A stretch of 64,000 bases of DNA from positions 124,001 through 188,000 of the forward strand of contig NZ_VIYJ01000008.1 of NCBI RefSeq assembly GCF_008087085.1. Reading direction: 5' to 3'. Below the pieces are notes generated by a model that was not told the origin of the DNA, did not search any database, and worked only from the letters and a program-made list of their open reading frames with translations. The translations under genes and the position numbers were made by a program. This DNA comes from Nocardioides rubriscoriae (GTDB taxonomy: Bacteria > Actinomycetota > Actinomycetes > Propionibacteriales > Nocardioidaceae). Shown here piece by piece: positions 59,945 to 64,000 of the stretch. Position 1 is the first letter of the stretch; every line of letters begins with the position of its first letter.

Positions 59945-62900
59945 GTGCCTGCCGATCCCCTCGCCGCGTTCAGCGAGCCCACACGCACGTGGTTCGAGGC
60001 GGCGTTCGCCGAGCCCACCCCGGCGCAGGCCGGGGCGTGGGCGGCCATCGGGGCCGGTCGGCACGCGCTGGTGGTCGCGCCCACCGGGTCGGGCAAGACC
60101 CTGAGCGCGTTCCTGTGGTCGATCGACCGGTTGCTGACCTCGCCGCCGCCGAAGGACAAGAAGCAGCGCACGCGCGTGCTCTACATCAGTCCGCTCAAGG
60201 CGCTCGGCGTCGACGTCGAGCGCAACCTGCGTGCCCCCCTGACCGGCATCCGTCACACCGCCGACCGGCTGGGCACCACGCTGCCCGAGGTCACGGTCGG
60301 GGTCCGCTCGGGTGACACGGCGGCCGCCGACCGCCGCAAGCTGCAGACGTCGCCGCCCGACATCCTCATCACGACGCCGGAGTCGCTGTTCCTGATGCTC
60401 ACCAGCCAGGCGCGCGAGTCGCTGCGCGGGCTGGAGACGGTGATCATCGACGAGGTCCACGCGGTCGCCGGCTCCAAGCGCGGTGCTCACCTGGCGCTGA
60501 GCCTCGAGCGCCTCGACGCCCTCCTGGAGCGCCCGGTGCAGCGCATCGGCCTGTCCGCGACGGTCCGTCCGCTCGAGGAGGTCGCCCGCTTCCTCGGTGG
60601 CAGCGCCCCCGTCGACATCGTCGCTCCCCCGGCCGCCAAGAGCTGGGACCTCAAGGTCGTCGTCCCCGTGGAGGACATGACCCAGCCGGGTGGCGCCGAC
60701 GCCGTCGACGACGACGACGACGACGAGCGCGACGGCCGCAACAACAGCATCTGGCCCCACGTCGAGGAGAGCGTGGTCGACCTCATCGAGCAGCACACCT
60801 CGACGATCGTCTTCGCCAACTCCCGCCGGCTCGCGGAGCGCTTGACCGCCCGGCTCAACGAGATCGCCACCACCCGGGCCGGTCTGGCCCTGCCCGAGGG
60901 CGACGGGGCGCCCGCCGAGGTGATGGCGCAGAGCGGCGCTTCCCTGGGCTCGGAGACCGTCATCGCCAAGGCCCACCACGGCTCGGTGAGCAAGGAGCAG
61001 CGGGCGCTGATCGAGGACGACCTCAAGCGCGGCCGGCTGCCCGCGGTGGTCGCCACCAGCAGCCTCGAGCTCGGCATCGACATGGGCGCGGTCGACCTCG
61101 TGGTCCAGATCGAGTCGCCACCGTCGGTGGCCAGCGCGCTGCAGCGCGTCGGCCGCGCGGGTCACCAGGTCGGCGAGACCTCCCGCGGCGTCCTCTACCC
61201 CAAGCACCGTGGCGACCTGGCCCAGACCGCGGTCGCCGTGCGCCGCATGCGCACCGGGGGCATCGAGGCGCTGCGCATCCCCGCCAACCCGCTCGACGTG
61301 CTCGCCCAGCAGGTCGTCGCCGCGACCGCGCTCGAGCCGATCGACGTCGACGAGCTCTATGCGCTGTGCCGCCGCAGCGCGCCGTTCACCCAGCTGCCCC
61401 GCTCGGCCTACGACGCCACCCTCGACCTGCTCGCCGGGCGCTACCCCAGCGACGAGTTCGCCGAGCTGCGCCCGCGCATCGTCTGGGACCGCGTCACCGG
61501 CCAGCTCACCGGGCGCCCGGGCGCCCAGCGCCTGGCGGTCACCAGCGGCGGCACCATCCCCGACCGGGGGCTCTTCGGGGTATTCCTCGTCGGCGGCGAG
61601 GGTCCCGGCAAGCGGGTCGGCGAGCTCGACGAGGAGATGGTCTACGAGTCGCGGGTCGGCGACATCTTCGCGCTCGGCGCGACGAGCTGGCGCATCGAGG
61701 ACATCACCCACGACCGGGTGCTGGTCACCCCGGCCCCCGGCATCCCCGGGCGGCTGCCGTTCTGGAAGGGCGACACCCTCGGCCGGCCGGCCGAGCTCGG
61801 CGCGGCCATCGGCGCCTACACCCGCGAGCTCGGCGCGCTCCCCCGGGCCCAGGCCGAGGCCCAGGCCGTCGGCGACGGCCTCGACGCGTGGGCCGCCGGC
61901 AACCTGGTCAGCTACCTCCACGAGCAGGTCGAGGCCACCCGGGTCCTCCCGAGCGACACCACCCTGCTGGTCGAGCGCTTCCGCGACGAGCTCGGCGACT
62001 GGCGGCTCGTGGTCCACTCCCCCTACGGCGTGCCCGTCCACGCCCCGTGGGCGCTGGCGATCAACGCCCGGCTGCGCGAGCGCTACGGCGTCGACGGGCA
62101 GGCGATGGCCTCCGACGACGGCATCGTCATCCGCATCCCCGACACCGACGCCGAGCCGCCCACCGGCGACCTCATCGTCTTCGACGCCGACGAGATCGAC
62201 GCCGTGGTCACCCAGGAGGTCGGGGGCTCGGCACTGTTCGCCGCCCGCTTCCGTGAGTGCGCGGCCCGCGCGCTGCTCCTGCCGCGCCGCGACCCCGGTC
62301 GCCGTTCCCCGCTGTGGCAGCAGCGCCAGCGCGCCGCCGCCCTGCTCGAGGTCGCCTCCAAGTACCCCTCGTTCCCGATCGTGCTCGAGGCCGTGCGCGA
62401 GTGCCTGCAGGACGTCTACGACCTGCCGGCGCTGGTCGCGCTGATGCGGGCGGTCGACCGCCGCGAGGTCCAGGTCACCGACGTCGCCACCCAGAGCCCG
62501 TCGCCCTACGCCCGCAGCCTGCTGTTCGGCTACGTCGCCCAGTTCGTCTACGAGGGCGACTCCCCCATCGCCGAGCGCCGGGCCGCGGCCCTCTCGCTCG
62601 ACCAGGGGCTGCTGGCCGAGCTGCTCGGACGCGCCGAGCTGCGCGAGCTGCTCGACCCCGAGGTGCTCACCGAGGTCGAGGCCGAGCTGCAGCGCCTCGC
62701 CCCCGACCGCCGGGCGCGCGACGCCGAGGGCGTGGTCGACCTGCTGCGCATGCTCGGCCCGCAGTCGCTCGACGAGGTGCGCGCGCGCAGCGTCGACGGC
62801 GCCGACGTCGACCACTGGCTCGAGGCGCTCGCCTCCTCCCGCCGGGTCGTCGAGGTGCGGCTCGCGGGAGTGCCGTCGTGGGCCGTCGTCGAGGACGTCG

Positions 62901-64000
62901 CCCGGCTGCGTGACGCCCTCGGCGTCCCCGTCCCGCCCGGCACCCCCGACGTCTTCGCCGAGCCGGTCGACGACCCCCTGGCCGACCTGGTCGCCCGCTA
63001 CGCCCGCACCCACGGGCCCTTCACCACCGACGACGTCGCCGACCGGCTGGGCCTCGGGGCCGCGGTGGCCCGCCACACGCTGCAGCGCCTGGCCGCGCAG
63101 GGCCGTGTGCTCGACGGCGAGTTCCGCCCCGCCGGCTCCGGCTCCGAGTGGTGCGACGCCGAGGTGCTGCGACGACTGCGGCGTCGCTCGCTGGCCCGGC
63201 TGCGCCAGGAGGTCGAGCCGGTCGAGCCGGCCGCGCTGGGCCGCTTCCTCGCCGCGTGGCAGCACGTATCAGGCCGCGGGCTGCGCGGCGTCGACGGCGT
63301 GCTGAGCGCGATCGACCAGCTCGCGGGCGCGCCGGTCCCGGCCTCGGCCCTCGAGCCGCTCGTCCTCGCCGCGCGGGTGCGCGACTACGAGCCCTCCTAC
63401 CTCGACGAGCTCACGACCTCCGGCGAGGTGGTGTGGGCCGGCCACGGCGCCCTGCCCGGCAACGACGGCTGGGTCTCCCTCCACCTCGCCGACCAGGCCC
63501 ACCTGACGCTGCCTCCCCCCGCAGCGTTCGAAGCGGGCGAGCTGCAGGAGGCCGTGCTCGCCTCCCTCGACGGCGGCGGCGCGTGGTTCTTCCACCAGCT
63601 CGCGCAACAGGTCCGCACCCGCCTCGACAAGGCGTCGCTCACCGACGCGGCGGTCAGCGCGGCCCTGTGGGAGCTCGTCTGGGCCGGGCGCGTCGGCAAC
63701 GACACCCTCGTCCCGCTCCGGGCCCTCATCGGCGGTGGCCGCACCACCCACCGCACCCGCCGCCCGCCCCCGCGGCCCGGCCGCGTCGCCCGCACCGGCC
63801 CGCCCGAGACCGCCGGTCGCTGGTCGGTGCTGCCCGAGGTCGACGCCGACCCGACCCGCCGGGCCAAGGCGACCGCCGAACGACTCCTCGAGCGCCACGG
63901 CGTCGTCATTCGCGGCGCCGTCGTGAGCGAACGCGTGCCCGGCGGGTTCGCGGCGGTCTACAAGGTGCTCTCGGCCTTCGAGGACTCCGGGCGCTGCCGA
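59945..64000 (+). CDS. lhr: Lhr-type DEAD/DEAH-box ATP-dependent helicase, 3' end outside the window
   Basis: 1352 codons visible in one uninterrupted frame from a GTG. Motif I 'VVAPTGSGKTLSAFL' (about 39-53), motif Ia 'LYISPLKALGVDVERNL', motif II 'VIIDEVHAVAGSKRGAHL' (DEVH), motif III 'RIGLSATVRP', and motif VI 'QRVGRAGHQVG' are all present. The later parts are the Lhr winged-helix and beta-barrel regions ('AVSAALWELVWAGRVGNDTLVPLRAL') and 'VYKVLSAFEDSGRCR' at the window edge. Lhr proteins are superfamily 2 helicases of DNA repair, over 1500 residues in actinobacteria. No ribosome site is visible before the GTG. Confidence 0.95.
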   Translation, partial: MPADPLAAFSEPTRTWFEAAFAEPTPAQAGAWAAIGAGRHALVVAPTGSGKTLSAFLWSIDRLLTSPPPKDKKQRTRVLYISPLKALGVDVERNLRAPLTGIRHTADRLGTTLPEVTVGVRSGDTAAADRRKLQTSPPDILITTPESLFLMLTSQARESLRGLETVIIDEVHAVAGSKRGAHLALSLERLDALLERPVQRIGLSATVRPLEEVARFLGGSAPVDIVAPPAAKSWDLKVVVPVEDMTQPGGADAVDDDDDDERDGRNNSIWPHVEESVVDLIEQHTSTIVFANSRRLAERLTARLNEIATTRAGLALPEGDGAPAEVMAQSGASLGSETVIAKAHHGSVSKEQRALIEDDLKRGRLPAVVATSSLELGIDMGAVDLVVQIESPPSVASALQRVGRAGHQVGETSRGVLYPKHRGDLAQTAVAVRRMRTGGIEALRIPANPLDVLAQQVVAATALEPIDVDELYALCRRSAPFTQLPRSAYDATLDLLAGRYPSDEFAELRPRIVWDRVTGQLTGRPGAQRLAVTSGGTIPDRGLFGVFLVGGEGPGKRVGELDEEMVYESRVGDIFALGATSWRIEDITHDRVLVTPAPGIPGRLPFWKGDTLGRPAELGAAIGAYTRELGALPRAQAEAQAVGDGLDAWAAGNLVSYLHEQVEATRVLPSDTTLLVERFRDELGDWRLVVHSPYGVPVHAPWALAINARLRERYGVDGQAMASDDGIVIRIPDTDAEPPTGDLIVFDADEIDAVVTQEVGGSALFAARFRECAARALLLPRRDPGRRSPLWQQRQRAAALLEVASKYPSFPIVLEAVRECLQDVYDLPALVALMRAVDRREVQVTDVATQSPSPYARSLLFGYVAQFVYEGDSPIAERRAAALSLDQGLLAELLGRAELRELLDPEVLTEVEAELQRLAPDRRARDAEGVVDLLRMLGPQSLDEVRARSVDGADVDHWLEALASSRRVVEVRLAGVPSWAVVEDVARLRDALGVPVPPGTPDVFAEPVDDPLADLVARYARTHGPFTTDDVADRLGLGAAVARHTLQRLAAQGRVLDGEFRPAGSGSEWCDAEVLRRLRRRSLARLRQEVEPVEPAALGRFLAAWQHVSGRGLRGVDGVLSAIDQLAGAPVPASALEPLVLAARVRDYEPSYLDELTTSGEVVWAGHGALPGNDGWVSLHLADQAHLTLPPPAAFEAGELQEAVLASLDGGGAWFFHQLAQQVRTRLDKASLTDAAVSAALWELVWAGRVGNDTLVPLRALIGGGRTTHRTRRPPPRPGRVARTGPPETAGRWSVLPEVDADPTRRAKATAERLLERHGVVIRGAVVSERVPGGFAAVYKVLSAFEDSGRCR

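Noticed and set aside
59879..63265. Open frame of 1128 codons on the minus strand
   Set aside because: Antisense to the Lhr helicase, whose motifs are complete on the plus strand.

Overview
The window is chromosomal DNA from a very high-GC actinobacterium, most likely of the Nocardioidaceae (Nocardioides or a relative). Signs are the G/C-saturated third codon positions, many GTG starts, chains of genes joined by ATGA/GTGA overlaps, an SsgA-like protein, a DUF3046 protein, LexA boxes of the CGAAC-N4-GTTCG type, a cys-operon leader peptide with the HVDLGR motif, and tRNA genes that mostly lack an encoded CCA. I see no prophage, insertion sequence, rRNA or CRISPR array. Genus placement is inference.

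Layout. 1-10 kb: the 5' two thirds of thrS, an F420/NADP-type oxidoreductase, then a minus-strand operon of an acyl-CoA ligase plus a five-gene Liv-type ABC importer, divergent from a PucR-type regulator with a CRP-like site between them. 10-12.4 kb: tRNA-Val(CAC), an SsgA-like gene, a class IV aminotransferase/lyase and a tRNA Gly-Cys-Val cluster. 12.4-19 kb: a guanidine catabolic operon behind a clear guanidine-I (ykkC) riboswitch: APC permease, two DUF1989 proteins (carboxyguanidine deiminase type), a carboxyltransferase lacking the biotin carboxylase and biotin-carrier parts, and allophanate hydrolase. 19-27.3 kb: tandem membrane paralogs, a KUP potassium transporter, a region of tandem repeats and duplicated hairpins, a small gene with a LexA box, a TrkA-type K+ channel, a YihY/BrkB protein and a DAACS symporter.

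27.3-36.4 kb: an intergenic repeat cluster, glyA, a secreted protein, the assimilatory sulfur operon (leader peptide, sulfite reductase, zinc-ribbon mini-protein, CysH, chelatase), then DUF3037, HipA-like kinase and PPK2. 36.6-39.2 kb: phosphoribosyltransferase, recX, and recA with its own LexA box. 39.2-47.3 kb: seven overlapping minus-strand genes (GT2, TIGR04282, methyltransferase, a membrane/molybdopterin fusion, a small membrane protein, response regulator, histidine kinase), divergent from a polytopic membrane protein and followed by an epimerase.

47.3-64 kb: secreted protein, MTA phosphorylase, lipoprotein, DUF3046, a DinB-methyltransferase fusion, a GNAT, an ABC-2 exporter, a TOPRIM protein, an HNH nuclease, an orphan N6-adenine methylase, the NAD salvage operon pncB-pncA-nrtR with its operator, two abutting 44-bp tandem repeat families, and the first 1352 codons of an Lhr-type helicase that leaves the window.

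Control circuits readable from sequence: guanidine through the riboswitch, NAD salvage through NrtR (operator overlapping an extended -10), DNA damage through LexA (recA and one small uncharacterised gene), cysteine supply probably through leader-peptide attenuation, and the Liv/ligase operon probably through PucR plus a CRP-family protein.
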